Assembly: GCA_007570785.1 (NCBI GenBank)
Contig: ML661885.1
Location: 36,680,004 to 36,744,003 of the forward strand
Direction: 5' to 3'
DNA: 64,000 nt
Source of the DNA: Antilocapra americana
Lineage: Eukaryota; Chordata; Mammalia; Artiodactyla; Antilocapridae
Both the position numbers and the translations under genes were made by a program. Below the pieces are notes generated by a model, which made no database searches, was not told the DNA's origin, and saw only the letters and a list, made by a program, of their open reading frames with translations. Numbering within the stretch: position 1 is the stretch's first letter; every line of letters begins with the position of its first letter. Shown here piece by piece: positions 21,370 through 32,640 of the stretch.

Positions 21370-21597
21370 TAACTTCTCTGGTGGCTTAGACAGTAAAGAA
21401 ACTGCCTGTGATGTGGAAGACCTGGGTTCAATCCCTGGGTCAGGACGATCCCCTGGAGAAGGGCATGGCTACCCACTCCAGTACTCTTGCCTGGAGAATT
21501 CCACGGACAGAGGAGCCTGGTGGGCTACAGTCCATGGGGCCACAGAGTTGGACACGACTGAGGGACTAACACTTTCACTTTTTTTCACTTTTTCACC
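21370..21597 (+). mobile_element. Bov-tA SINE, full length
   Basis: 'acttctctggtggcttagacag' head, 'caggacgatcccctggagaagg' and 'ggacacgactgagggactaac' tail followed by the characteristic 'actttcactttttttcac' end. Young-looking copy. The 98-codon frame over it is a SINE shadow. Confidence 0.95.
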
Positions 21598-21819
21598 TCA
21601 AGGTTGGAAGGCAGGAGCAGTGGCCCAGGGACTAAGCTAGATGAAGAGAGGAGACACAAAATAAATGTCTTAGTAACAATGGGCCAAAAATCAGAGATCT
21701 TTTCTGAGCCTCCTGGTTTGTGCAAATCCTGAAGCTATGGCGCACACTCATAAGGGAGGGGAAGAAGCTTATTCCCCAGTGAAACCTCAAATTGAGTTTC
21801 TCACCAATCCTAACTAGTC

Positions 21820-22172
21820 TTGTTGTTCAGTAGCTAAGTCATGTCCAACTCTTTGCGAGCCCATAGACTGCAGCACACCAGGCTTCCCTGTCCTTCACTA
21901 TCTCCCAGAGTTTGTTCAAACTAATATCCATTGAGTCAGTGATGCCATCCAACCATCTCATTCTCTGTCATCCCCTTCTCCTCCTGCCCTCAATCTTTCA
22001 CAGCATCAGAGTCTTTTCCAATGAGTCAGCTCTTTGCATCAGGTGGCTTCAGCTTCAGCTTCAGCATCACTCCTTCCAATGAATATTCAGTGTTGATTTT
22101 CTTTAGGATTGACTGATTTGATCTCCCTGCAGTCCCAGGGACTCTCAAGAGTCTTCTCCAGCACCACAGTCT
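21820..22172 (-). mobile_element. BovB LINE 3' end, antisense
   Basis: 'ttgttcagtagctaagtcatgtcc', 'ctatctcccagagtttgttc', 'gcatcagagtcttttccaatgagtcagc' and 'tctcaagagtcttctccagc' are antisense BovB 3' wording. It is 5'-truncated at 'agcaccacagt', before the RT core. Confidence 0.95.
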
Positions 22173-22449
22173 GAATTAGACCAGTCTATGGCTGGTATGA
22201 GCCAACCCAGATCTAATCTAATTTAATAAGAAAAGAAATGGAATGGTTGGACACATGTGTTGTGGAGATAAGTCACTCAAGTCCTATATATGCACAGCCT
22301 CTGATCTAACATCTGGCACTTGGGAGAAGCTTAAGAGATGCTACTTCCTCTTCTTACTGACCAGCAAATTCTATAATGGTCAAATCTGTTGATCTTAGAG
22401 ATGATGGATGAAGGCTCCTGCTCAAAATAGGAACCTTATGTTCTTTATT

Positions 22450-22912
22450 TTTCAACATGAGTCAAGTTCTTTGACCTCATTATCTCTACTCTCTGCCTCT
22501 CCACTCTTATGTTCCCCACAAACTATGCCAGCCACTGTCTTCTTATTCCTTAAAGACATTTTGCAAGTATCCATCCTTCTGCCTTTTTCCTGCATCCATC
22601 TTCAGAATATCCTCCTTTCTTTCCATTCCTCTAAGTCCTATCCATCCTCCAGGTATTACCTCCTATCTTGACTCCTTTACAGACTTCTCAGCACCTACCA
22701 AATGCAGTGCTTGCACATAGAGGCTCCCTTCCCTCAGATGTGCTTGTTGTTCAAATTCATTTAACAATATTTTTTTCAAGTGCCTATTGCAGTTCAAGCT
22801 CCATCAAAGCCAAAATTGCTTGCCTAATTTGTTCACCGCTACGTGCACAATGCCTATTATAGTGATTTATATTTTTCAGATGTCAACAAATATTCATTGA
22901 ATGAATAAATGC
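22450..22912 (+). repeat. L2 LINE 3' end
   Basis: The pyrimidine-rich sense L2 coding remnant ('cactgtcttcttattccttaaag', 'ccatcctccaggtattacctcc') leads to 'tttgttcaccgctacgtgcacaatgcctattatag' and the terminus 'caaatattcattgaatgaataaatg'. Confidence 0.65.
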
Positions 22913-23439
22913 TGGGGAAACATTGGTGAACAAAAGAAATAAGACTCTTGCTACTAATTTTGGTTGTCTTGTTAGTGACAACTGTAGTGAGTTTTTCTTT
23001 TCCACATCTCAAAAATGATAAAGTCCACCAAAGTTCTGTTCTAGATGTTTTTTCTTACCGCAGTGGTGATGCCATCCACTCCCACGGCTTCAGCATCATC
23101 TCTACACAAGTACATCTGTCTGATTAAGGATTGATTTTTCTTCAATAACTTCTTTTCTGTCCATTTAAGTGGACCTAAACCAGAGACACACATCCTCAGG
23201 CTGAGGGTACAACCCAACTTTACATCATTAACTAATCTCTCAAGACATAGAGGAGAAGAAAAAAGAAAATCCATGGATAGAAAGTAAGGTCTGCAGTTTC
23301 TCACCACTCCTAGTGGCAGAAGAAAAGGAGTTCCGTGTGAGATCTGGAATGGGCAGGAGAGGGAGGGTGTCCTGGAGCCCACGGCTGAGGATGTGAGCCA
23401 CAGAAGAAAAAGAACTTCTATTAAGAGTCCCGGAGTATA
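22913..23439. other. Unassigned sequence
   Basis: No repeat recognised. The minus-strand 113-codon frame (23041-23382) shows no known motif. Confidence 0.35.
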
Positions 23440-23630
23440 ACGATAGCCTAGCCAGGTATTTCATGCATATTACCTTAGTAAATACAATCATCCTGATGTT
23501 ACTGTTTCCAACTTTACAGATAAAAAAATTGAGGCAGAAGGAAGCTCAGTAATATCCCCAATGTTTATGGAGTCTGTAAATAACTGGGTAGGACCCAACT
23601 GAAGCCAAAGGGAAAATTTTTAACCACTCT
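23440..23630 (+). repeat. MIR SINE fragment
   Basis: 'tatttcatgcatattaccttagtaaatac', 'gtttccaactttacagataaaaaaattgaggcagaagg' and 'actgggtaggaccc' match the sense MIR order. Confidence 0.75.
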
Positions 23631-23714
23631 TTTCATATCATCCTTGTAAATACAAAGTGATAGTTGCCTGGAAGGGCAAAGCCTCCAGGCATAGGATTAT
23701 CACAGACATACCTC

Positions 23715-24540
23715 AACCAAGACAAATACATATTTCTAATCCTGACCTCCTTCCTAAATTCCAGACTATGTTTATATCTCTGTTCTAAAGAATTTCACCA
23801 GATTGTCTCTCCAGAATGTCCTAAAGCTGAATCATTACCTTGTCTTCCGTACCAGCTTCTCTTCCTGAATTCTCTAGTTCTGTTAGCATTACCCCTATTT
23901 TTTCATTCTCATTGTCTGGACATTAATATCTGCTTTCACTCCACCCATTCCTTTTCACTTTGCCCCCAGTTAATTGTCATGTTCCATAGACTGACTTCCG
24001 TAATATCTTGAAGACATGACCTCTTAACTCCACTGCTACAGCTTCAACCCTGATAACCATCCTTCACTGCCTAATAGCTATGATCCTTCTAAATGTTTCT
24101 CCTGAATCTCTCTCTATCACATTTATCCAGAAAATCTTTATTATAGTCATCTTCTCATAGCACAATTCAAATCACACGGCTACCATAGTTAAAAAATCAA
24201 GCCTTCCATGACACCCTGACCCCCCAGATGACATGCGAAGGCACCCCGGTGAACAGAAACTCCCACAGTCCCCCTCTCTTTCCACTTAATTCTCAGTGTC
24301 CGGTCTGTTGCAGTCTTCTAGTGCTTTCCTATATATCTCATGCTATGCTATGCTATGCCAGTTCAATACTTTCCTTGGAGACTTTCCCCTGAAACTGTTC
24401 TGGCCTTTGCTTCTACCTGATGTGTCCTTGTCTGGGTTGCCCCCAGGTGTAGGTGAATTCCCACTCCTCAGAACCATATATTGCTCAGTTTGCATCCCTT
24501 TTAAGACACTGTCACATCCTACTTTGCATTTTCATGTTAT
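23715..24540 (+). repeat. L2 LINE fragment, long and decayed
   Basis: Pyrimidine-rich sense L2: 'cacatttatccagaaaatc', 'caagccttccatgacaccctgacc', 'ctgaaactgttctggcctttgc' and 'ctccc...ctcagaaccatata' in a broken order that suggests two overlapping or rearranged L2 pieces. A small GCTAT run lies at 24339-24356. It does not code. Confidence 0.5.
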
Positions 24541-24814
24541 GATATAGTTACTATTCCATTACCATGTTGGAAGTTGAGACTCTGTCAAAAAGTGCCCTTA
24601 AGCAGGCACTCTGGCAATCCTGAGCAGCCCCTGACCACTTCTAGTCATGCTCAGATGGAAAGGGATTTGCTGCCGTGGCGGTATTTCCTCGGGTGACAGA
24701 AACACTGGAGCAGAAGCTCTCCTCCAAGTTCCTGTACAGCAGCGCTCCCAGCGCTCTGTAACTGGTCTGGCCTTCCAAAGCCATACTCTCTTATTGACTC
24801 AGCTCTTTATGTTT
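24541..24814. other. Unassigned sequence
   Basis: Nothing recognised apart from the start of the CA repeat that follows. Confidence 0.3.
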
Positions 24815-24850
24815 ACACAAACACACACACACACACTCATACGCGCACAC
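24815..24850. repeat. CA microsatellite
   Basis: About nine CA units, then a degenerate ACGCGCACAC stretch. Likely polymorphic in length. Confidence 0.9.
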
Positions 24851-25124
24851 TCCTTGACCAAGCGGTGTTCTAGCGTCAGCCATGCATTGATGTCCCATGG
24901 CTATTTCTAATGAGGACGCTGCCTTGGACAGGGCCCTAGACCGCCTTTCTCCTTAAAGTGAGTTTCCTCTTGAGATCTTCATTTATAAAAAGTTGTCCTC
25001 GGTCAAGGTCACTTCAATCCATCAGGCACAGAACACTGGATTTCAATGCAAATGATTCATTCCCTTCCTCCAAGAATCCTCCTTGGTCCCTATCCACATC
25101 TGCTCTACATCATTTTCGTTTTGT

Positions 25125-25250
25125 TTTCCATTTCTTGAGGGGGCTGCGCTGCTGGTGTGTGGGATCTTAGTTCCCTGACTAGGGATCAAACCCAGCCCTC
25201 AGCAGTGAAATCGAGGAGTCTTTACTGCTGAACAGCCAGGGAATTCTCTG
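25125..25250 (-). repeat. CHR-type SINE fragment, antisense
   Basis: 'gtgtgtgggatcttagttccctgactagggatcaaaccc' and 'gaacagccagggaattc' are the antisense tRNA-like head of the cetartiodactyl CHR SINE family. It is older and more diverged than the Bov-tA copies. Confidence 0.8.
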
Positions 25251-26050
25251 CCCAAAATCTTAATAACCAAATGGCTTCACCAAAGTTGGTCCTTTCCAAA
25301 AATACAAGGGATGTTGTAGAGTAGTATTTCCACCTGTAGCTACCAATAACTTCTTAATGACAATTTTCTACCCTTATGATTCTTTTGAGTACCATATACT
25401 ATGCATCTCCTTTAGCTACTTCACAGGAAATAGACCTTAAAGGAATCAGTGAATTGATACATCTGTTCTCCTTCGGTTTCTGTGGCCTGTGTTCCTCTCT
25501 CACTCATGGCCTCAGAAATTTCCCCTGCACCTCAGTACTGTATTTCATGGCATCTATATTTAATAAAAGTACGTGGCAGTCTCACATTTGGCCTGTTGAT
25601 GTTGGGTATGTTGCTCAGGCTTTTTGAAACTCAGCCTGGGGAATCTGTACTTAACTTAGGAAATAATGGGGAGGCACTGATGTTGAGCACTTAATTTCAA
25701 AGTAATGAAAATCTAATTCTCTGCTTTATCAACACTATATATTCAGCCTAATATATACCTGAGTTTTTTCAAGCAATGGATAGCTCTGTTAATTTTTTTT
25801 TTTCCATTGTTACTGGAAAGCAATTTATGCCTTCAAGGCAGGATCGGGGTTTCAATAAACTCCTGAAAGAAAAAAAAAAGCTGTTCCAGATTGGAGAATT
25901 TTCCAATACTCCTCATTTTTGCAAATCACATTTCAAAAGGGAGAGAATTTGCATATTTGGGGTGAAAGCCCATGGAACTATGCCTCATGCCCAGTTTTAT
26001 AGAGTAATTATTTCTACATTTTTGAACTGGCACCACCTTCAAAATATGTC
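25251..26050. other. Start of a repeat-poor interval, no gene seen
   Basis: No SINE, LINE or LTR recognised. A T-run (25792-25803) and A-run (25870-25880) are the only simple patches. Confidence 0.4.
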
Positions 26051-26790
26051 AGCTCAAACTGCACACTAGACATAGGTATTAATTAGCCAGGCTAATTATC
26101 CGAACTTGTTTAGACTAATCAAGTGATGAAGCAGCTTAAATCTGTTGGATTTTTCTTGAACAACTTAACAGTGACACATGAACTTGTTATGACTAGTAAA
26201 TTGCACAGATGCAGTTAGCAACTGAGAAAGACCTTCCGTATTGCCTGATTAGGGGTTCTTTCTCACAAAGCCCAGTCCACCGGCCCGACTGCCGCCAAAG
26301 GTACTTTGAAAAAAGGCCTTTCTGCCTCCTTCCAGCAGAAAATCAATACTGCACGCTGGAAGGCAAGACGGAGAGTCGAAATGTCCCCTTCACCTGAGTG
26401 AGTAAACACCAGCTCTGTGCTAGGGATGGCGCAGCCCAGAACTGCAGGCTGTGAGACAGACGGCAAATAAAACCCTCCTCGGTGCCGAGAGCGGCCAGGC
26501 CAACGCTGAGCCCCGACGCTGGCACCATGGAGCCCTTGGCCTCGTATAATTTCATTTCTCTGCAGCTGAGATCAGTGCGTGCCTGCAAAATTGCATAATG
26601 TGCCACTCATGCAGCTGTTGCCCGGCAGACCTATTCTTTGCACACTGATTAGCCTGCCTGCCTCATCAATCCCCAGGAAGGGCGAGAGAAGCAAAGTTTC
26701 CAGCATCACATTGCATTCTCGGCCTCTCCTACATTGCAACCCCCCTGCCCCTCCCACGGTGAGAAGAAAATCATAGGCCTGGAAGCTTCA
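26051..26790. promoter_or_regulatory. Candidate conserved noncoding regulatory element
   Basis: A repeat-free block, GC-richer in its right half, dense in developmental transcription-factor core motifs: TTAATTAG (26079), CTAATTATC (26092), ACTAATCAA (26114), TGATTAGG (26246), TTGCATAAT (26591), the E-box CAGCTG (26612) and CTGATTAGC (26645). Such packing in DNA spared by retrotransposons is typical of distal enhancers. Conservation cannot be measured here, so the call is inference. Confidence 0.35.
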
Positions 26791-28214
26791 GTGAACAAGA
26801 GCTTTGCGTGGGTCCTGTGTTCCCCAGCTTTCACCACTTTCTGGGAAAGATAAATGTTGTTCACATCCTTTGTGTCTTAACCTGGTTCTGTCTCCCTCTC
26901 TCCTGGTTTAAAACAAAGCTCCCTTGCCTCCTGGCTGCTCCTCTGTTTTTTCTTGAATTGCTCTGGTATTTCTGGCTTCTCCCCATGTTGAGTCAGATCC
27001 GAGTATGGGTGGCAAAAAGCTTCTAACGTCATCACGAATAGGAAAGGTGGGCAGGCTCTGACAGCTTTTAGCAGCCCACAGCCTCAGGCTAGTATTTTTC
27101 CACTACAATGCTGATAAAAGATAAGACTTTGTTCAAATGTGCCTATGCTGGGAACGTCTAAGGCAGGGCTTTCAAAATACAAACCAGTGCGGGTTCCCAG
27201 GGACAGAATTCACATCTTCCTTTGTTCTGCTACAAAGCTCTCAGGCACCCTGGTAGAAGGGAGCCCTCATTACTCAGGGCACTTCTGAGGAGCTGTGAGA
27301 AGCACAGAAGGAAGTGGGACTGGGAGCCATGCCCTGGATGCATCTGAAATCAAAATGAACTGCCAGCATCCTTTCCTTCCAGCACTCCCTGAGCTCTGCT
27401 TGAAGGGAACCACTTGCTTTTTTCTACTGATCTTTTTCACTAGTAATTCAACTAGATTATGGAGTAATTTCTGAACTATTCATCTCTCCTAATATTAAAC
27501 TATGTATGTATATGTGTTATGTAAGTTATAGCATATAAATAAAGGGAAATGTGCATAGGTAATTGAATTTACACTGTAGGCTTTTGTGTGTGTTGTATTT
27601 GATAAATCAAAGTCCTTGGGACTTTTTGTGTGTGTGTCTGACTTTATTCTCTTGGCATCAGCAACCCTTCTGGATACAACTCATCTCTAGTTAATTGCTT
27701 TGAGGTCCGTCTTCCATTTCCCGCGTCTCACCTCCTTCCCCAGGCACGCACCCATGTTGTTTGCATCTTATCCAGTGGGCAGCCAAGTGTCAGAGATCAC
27801 CATCCCCGTGGAGCACCTCTGAGACCCCACACTGACAGCCCATCTGCCAATACTTGTTTCCGGTCTGGCTGGGGCCTCCTGGGGAGCTGAAAGAGCAGCA
27901 AATCACCCTCAAACTTCTCCAAGGTTTTTTTCTATTTTAAAATAAGATGTGAGAAGTGCTTTTTTTCTCTTCCCGACAAATTTAAGTGATAATTAGCTGG
28001 TCACAGAAAATCTCCCCTCAAGTGTCACAATGCACTGGTAGTTAACAGAATCAGCCTCAGAGCTGCACCACAGAGCAGCTCCAAGTGGAACTTGTGGCCA
28101 GAAGAGCTGGCGCTGGTCCCCTGTTGCAGACATCTAGCCATATGCAGCGTATGCACACAGCACCTGCTCTGCCTTTGGGTTCACAGGTGCAGCATAAGAA
28201 AGAGCAGCCTGTGG
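26791..28214. other. Repeat-poor sequence, no exon recognised
   Basis: Unique-looking, with AT-rich patches such as 'tcactagtaattcaactagattatggagtaatttc' (about 27439-27474) and 'ttaagtgataattagctggtcac' (about 27982) that carry homeodomain-type cores. TG runs at about 27584 and 27628. Could extend the regulatory block to the left. Confidence 0.35.
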
Positions 28215-28330
28215 TGCGCTGGGGACAGGGCTGGACTCCAAGAGAGAAGATTCAGGTTTGAATCGTACTCGCTGCCGTTTACTAGCGTGACCATGAGCAA
28301 GGCATGGACCAACCCAGCCTTACGTTTAAG
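28215..28330 (-). repeat. MIR SINE fragment, antisense
   Basis: 'gattcaggtttgaatcgtactcgctgccgtttactagcgtgaccatgagcaagg' is the antisense MIR core. The remainder is absent. Confidence 0.6.
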
Positions 28331-29252
28331 AGGAAGGTCACATGAAATGTGACTAACCTCACCAGAATGTGGTTATGATTGAAGAGAAGAAAACAACTTT
28401 TCTTCAAGAGAAGAAAAAAACTACGCAAATGCTGTCTGTAGTCTGTGACCATAGTCTCCAGACGTCCATAACATGAAAGCATCTTGAAGGCAGGAATTTG
28501 GTCCTGATTTCTGCTGCCAGGCCTAATGCCTTGCTCAAGACATAAGCTTCATCAGTAAGATTTTCATGAATTTGTGAAATGAGAAATCATGTTATTTTTC
28601 TCAGTAATCAGAGTCACACAATTAGCTGCCAAGGAGCATCATCTCTAGGTAACTATCCAGATCATTTTTATTCGTGGTAACCAAGTTACCATAGGAGAGT
28701 GTCTTACCCCATTGTATTTCTTATAAATGATGCTAGACTTGGAGAGGAAATGAGAAACACTGTTCTACTAAAGAAGAAAACAGGAAAGAAAGGATGTCTT
28801 CGATTTGAGATGAGCTCTTATTATGAACCTAAGAGATCTGACTCAAAACATACCTCTTCAGGTATTCATGCTGCTTGGTCCCTACCCACTCTGTGATTAT
28901 GTTTTACTTCACGTCCTATCACAAACAGAGTTTATTCACCAGTGTCTTTAATACTGCAGATGTTGTGTTTTTAACTCTAGAAGCTTATATATATACTGGC
29001 TTGGAACTATGCAATTTCCTCTTTCTTTCTTTCCTCTTTTCATTCTTTTCTTCCTTTCTTTATTGCTTCAGCAGTAACTTAACTTTTTGTTTTCAGATAA
29101 AGTTGTTGAGATGTAAGTGACAATATTTTCGTGTAAATCCTTGACATCGTATTATTTCATCCTAAATACTTCAGATTTTACCATTCTTTCAAAGCTATTT
29201 CCTCATACAACCACAATATAACCGCAACGTTTTGTCATACAACCACAACAGC
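28331..29252. other. Unassigned repeat-poor sequence
   Basis: Nothing recognised apart from a pyrimidine run (about 29017-29066) and AT-rich patches. No exon with splice context. Confidence 0.35.
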
Positions 29253-29600
29253 GATGTTGTTGCTGTTCAGTCACTCAGTTGGATCCGACTCTTTGTGACC
29301 TGGTGGACTGCAGCTCTCCAGGCTTCCCTGTCCTTCACCATCTCCCAGAACTTGCTCAAACTCATGTCCACTGAGTCAGTGATGCCATCCAACCATCTCA
29401 TCCTCTGTCACCTCCTTCTCCTCCTGCCTTCAATCTTTCCCAGCATCAGAGTCTTTTCCAATGAGTCCGCTCTTGGCATCAGGCGGCCAAATTATTGGAG
29501 CTTCAGCTTCAACATCAGTCCTTCCAATGAATATTGAGGGTCGATTTCCTTTTGAATTGACTGGTTTGAACTTCTTGCTGTGTAAGGAACTCTCAAGAGT
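29253..29600 (-). mobile_element. BovB LINE 3' end, antisense
   Basis: 'ttgctgttcagtcactcag', 'caccatctcccagaacttgctc', 'cttggcatcaggcggccaaattattgg' and 'gaactctcaagag'. It stops abruptly and runs directly into an ACAT repeat. The 101-codon frame is a BovB shadow. Confidence 0.95.
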
Positions 29601-29632
29601 TTTCATACATACATACATTTCATACATACATA
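29601..29632. repeat. ACAT microsatellite at a BovB edge
   Basis: 'catacatacatac' and 'catacatacata' separated by 'attt', immediately at the truncated 5' end of the BovB copy. Confidence 0.85.
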
Positions 29633-29832
29633 ACAATGATTTCTCATTTCATCTAGTATCCACTCCAAGTTCAAAATAATTTAAAAGGATGAAAATGGCC
29701 TTTAACTTTATTGCTTTCTTCAATTTGGGGTCTGCTCACGGCCTATCAAGTATTGGGCTTTGTTACCCTACTGCTTGGTCTTAGTGCAGCTTGGGACTGC
29801 TCAACAGGCGCTCAGTGGAACACACAGTTTTC

Positions 29833-29920
29833 ACGGAACAAATGTTTATTGACCCCTTCTATGTGCTAAACAATGTCTTAATTGTTGGTGATGGAAATAT
29901 ACATAAGATATATTATTTTT
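29833..29920 (-). repeat. L2 3' end, antisense
   Basis: 'aacaaatgtttattgaccccttctatgtgctaaacaatg' is the antisense L2 terminus, followed by decayed sequence. Confidence 0.65.
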
Positions 29921-29989
29921 CCTCAAAACCTCAAAATTTGGGTGAACCAAAATGAATACTGAAGTAAGCAATGAAGACAGTCAAGATGA

Positions 29990-30200
29990 ATCTACCAAGC
30001 CTACCATTTGTTATTTTTCCTTCAGAGAAGGCTTTTCAGGCAGAGTGTGATGACTTTTCCAAACAGCAGCATGATTTTGTCATTTATATGGCTAAAAGTG
30101 TGGATTCCAAGCTCCGTTGTATGAGCAATACCCCAGAAACTTTGCTGAATACATATTCTTTTTGTTGGTGGTGGTTCAGAGCTGATATTTATGTTTAATT
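29990..30200 (+). other. Open frame behind an acceptor-like tract, doubtful
   Basis: A 75-codon frame (29971-30198). A strong acceptor-like tract 'tgttatttttccttcag' ends at 30023-30024, and the sequence after it stays open with a mixed amino-acid composition (Ala-Glu-Cys-Asp-Asp...). No donor, domain or family is recognised. It may be a conserved noncoding patch or chance. Confidence 0.12.
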
Positions 30201-30289
30201 TTCAGAAATAAACCAGATATTTAAATATTCAGTTAGCCTGCTCAGCGACAGAACAACCCATCCTGTAGTGGCTTTCTGTCACCTACAAC

Positions 30290-30870
30290 ATATAGGGTCA
30301 CCTCCTTTAGCCACCGGCCAGACCCTCTATAATCTTTCCTTTCCTTTTCTCCAACCTCATCTCCTGCCTCCCATCTTAGGTTCTACCCAAACTGAAAAAC
30401 TTTACACCCGAAATCCTCCTGTATTCCTCTTAGGACATATGTACTTGGCCTCCTCCAGGCCTCTGCAAGGAATACTCCCCCTGCCCTTCTCATGTCCTCT
30501 GCCCAACACCTCGGCTGTACACATCATTGAAACCTCAGTTCAGGTGGCCCTTTCTCCAGGAAGCCTTCCATGACCCCCTGAACTTGACTGGGTACCCACT
30601 TTGATTTTCTAGGACACTTTGTATAAATCTCGTTTAGCGTATACATAGCACATAGTGCTGAAATAATCTGCTGACAGCCTGGCATCTCCCTCGCCCCCAC
30701 CCCCACCCCCCGTCATAGCACATGTAACCCTCTCCAGGGCCAGGACTCTGTGCCCTGCATCTCAGTTTCCCCAGGGCACAGTCAAGGTCTGGCAACAGGA
30801 GGCCCTCAAGGATCCCTTGGGCAGAATTACTAGACGATGACCATGTGAATTAAGTACAGAGTTACACATT
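30290..30870 (+). repeat. L2 LINE 3' portion
   Basis: 'gaccctctataatctttcc', 'ctccaggcctctgcaaggaatactccc', 'tctccaggaagccttccatgacccc' and 'agggccaggactctgtg' give the sense L2 series through the C-terminal coding remnant into the 3' UTR. The 101-codon frame (30268-30573) is a surviving piece of the L2 reading frame, not a host gene. Confidence 0.75.
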
Positions 30871-31210
30871 TTCAAGAGGTAAAGATCATGATGTTCTTTT
30901 CAATCACTTCCTAATGTTGCAGCTGGAAGGATGTAAGGGAATGGTCTAGTGTAGCCTTCTTTTTGGTAACAGAAGATTCAGGAGAGAAGACACGGATGTT
31001 CCTGGACACCCAGGATGTTATTCAAGTCCTGACAGAAAAGAGACAATGATGCCCTTTAACAAAATAATTCCAGAGGAGTTTGTTCTTTGTTTGACAAAAG
31101 GACTATTTACAAAAAGAGACAGAGAGAGATGGGTGTAAGAGCAGCACAAGCAGTGATTTAGTAACCTGAAGCTAAAAACAGCAGAGGAGCGATTAACCAT
31201 TCCTAGGCTA
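30871..31210. other. Unassigned sequence
   Basis: No recognised repeat or exon. Confidence 0.35.
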
Positions 31211-31330
31211 GGAGAACCAGCTCATCCCTGTTTGCCCAGGACTGTCCCAGTTTTAAAACTCAAAATCCCATGTCCTGGGAACACCCTCAGTTCCAACAAA
31301 CCGGGATAGTTGATCACCCCACCTAGAGCG
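31211..31330. repeat. Palindrome-like old DNA-transposon-type repeat
   Basis: 'cctgtttgcccaggactgtcccagttttaaaactc' and 'atgtcctgggaacaccctcagttccaacaaaccgggatagttgatcacccc' resemble a short mammalian nonautonomous repeat with inward-facing similar arms. Name not certain. Confidence 0.4.
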
Positions 31331-31721
31331 GAAGTAGAAGACAAAGGAACGGTTATCGAAATCTAAGAAGAAAGACGGTCCCCTTCAGCAGGAAGCAATG
31401 ATCTTCGGACAAAGCCACATTCGACTCAGAGTGACCTCAGAGGGAGGAGGTCAGGGAACAGAAACCTCACTTTCCTCACTCCTTCTCACCTCCTGCAGAG
31501 TTGAGTTCTCACCTCTGCGAGTTCCCCATGAACCAGAGTTAACCAGAAGCCAGGCCAGCATTGGTCAGCATCCAGAAGATGCACACAAAGCCTCAGAGCA
31601 CTCAGCTCAGCCCACAGGCTCATGGAGGAGCCTGAGGAAGACATCCAACTCCATCTAGCAGGGACCTCAAAAGTCTCAGTGCAAGCAAAATGATGGTGTT
31701 GATATTACTCAAGCCCTCAGA
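31331..31721. other. Unassigned sequence
   Basis: GC-moderate, no recognised repeat. The 86-codon frame at 31398-31658 has no known motif. Confidence 0.3.
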
Positions 31722-32081
31722 TGCTGTTGTTCTGTTGCTGAGTCGTGTCCGACTCCTTGTGACCCCGTGGACTGCAGCACACCAGGCTTCCCTGTCCTTC
31801 ACCATCTCCCAGAGTTTGCTCAAATTCATGCCTATTGAGTTGATGATGTTATCTAACCATCTCATCCTCTGTCACCCCCTTCTCCTCCTGCCTTCAATCT
31901 TTCCCGGCATCGGAGTCTTTTCCATTGAGTTGGCTCTTCACATCAGGTGGCCAAAGTATTGGAGCTTCAGCTTCAGCATCACTCCCTCCAATGAATATTC
32001 AGGATTGATTTCCTTTGGATTGACTGATTTGATCTCCTTTCTGTCCAAGAGACTCTCAAGAGTCTTCTCCAACACCACAAA
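31722..32081 (-). mobile_element. BovB LINE 3' end, antisense, with short target-site duplication
   Basis: Antisense BovB from 'ttgttctgttgctgagtcgtgtcc' to 'gactctcaagagtcttctcc'. The repeat 'cctcaga' at 31715-31721 and 32082-32088 is a plausible 7-bp target-site duplication. The 187-codon plus frame (31690-32253) is the antisense BovB shadow plus flank. Confidence 0.93.
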
Positions 32082-32088
32082 CCTCAGA

Positions 32089-32640
32089 CTCTCCATGATT
32101 TCCAAACAATTTCAACAATTGAGGGTTGTGAGGAGAAAGATGCCTTTAAATTCTTATGCTCCCCTCTGGCCCCCACCTCTTCTTCAATCTACTCAGCTCC
32201 TTGCCATCCCATGGAAGTTATCTCTGGTTTGCATGGCACAGATTCAGATGTAAAATTTCAGCCCTTGCCTCAAATTCCACAAAAAACATCCACTCACAAA
32301 GGCAGTTTGTGTTTATCAGATTGTACTAGAGATTTGGAGGGAGATCAAATAAAAATTTACATCTCAAAGAACTTCAAATTGAACCAGGCATTCTCTTGCT
32401 TGGAAGCCCTTCACCCCAACCACCAGAAGACTTGATGGGCTACATAATCCTCCAAGTTGCTCAGCCCCACACCATGCCATTTCCATGCTGTCCACCTCTC
32501 CTCTCATGTACTCCTTCAATAACACAAAAAAATGTAACTTTCACTAGCCGTTTCCTTCCAGGCTTCTACAGAACCCATCAACACTCAAGTCCCCCAGATC
32601 TCACCTTCTTCCCCATAAGTCAGTCTATCTTAGCCAGCTC
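32089..32640. other. Unassigned sequence
   Basis: No recognised repeat. The 108-codon frame at 32396-32722 is C/T-rich and may be a decayed L2 piece ('ctccacc...cttcctccaggc'-like wording), too weak to call. Confidence 0.3.

Noticed and set aside
24339..24356. GCTAT pentanucleotide repeat as a functional site
   Set aside because: Only about three units, within L2-like sequence. No further signal.
31690..32253. 187-codon plus-strand protein
   Set aside because: Antisense shadow of a BovB 3' end plus flank.
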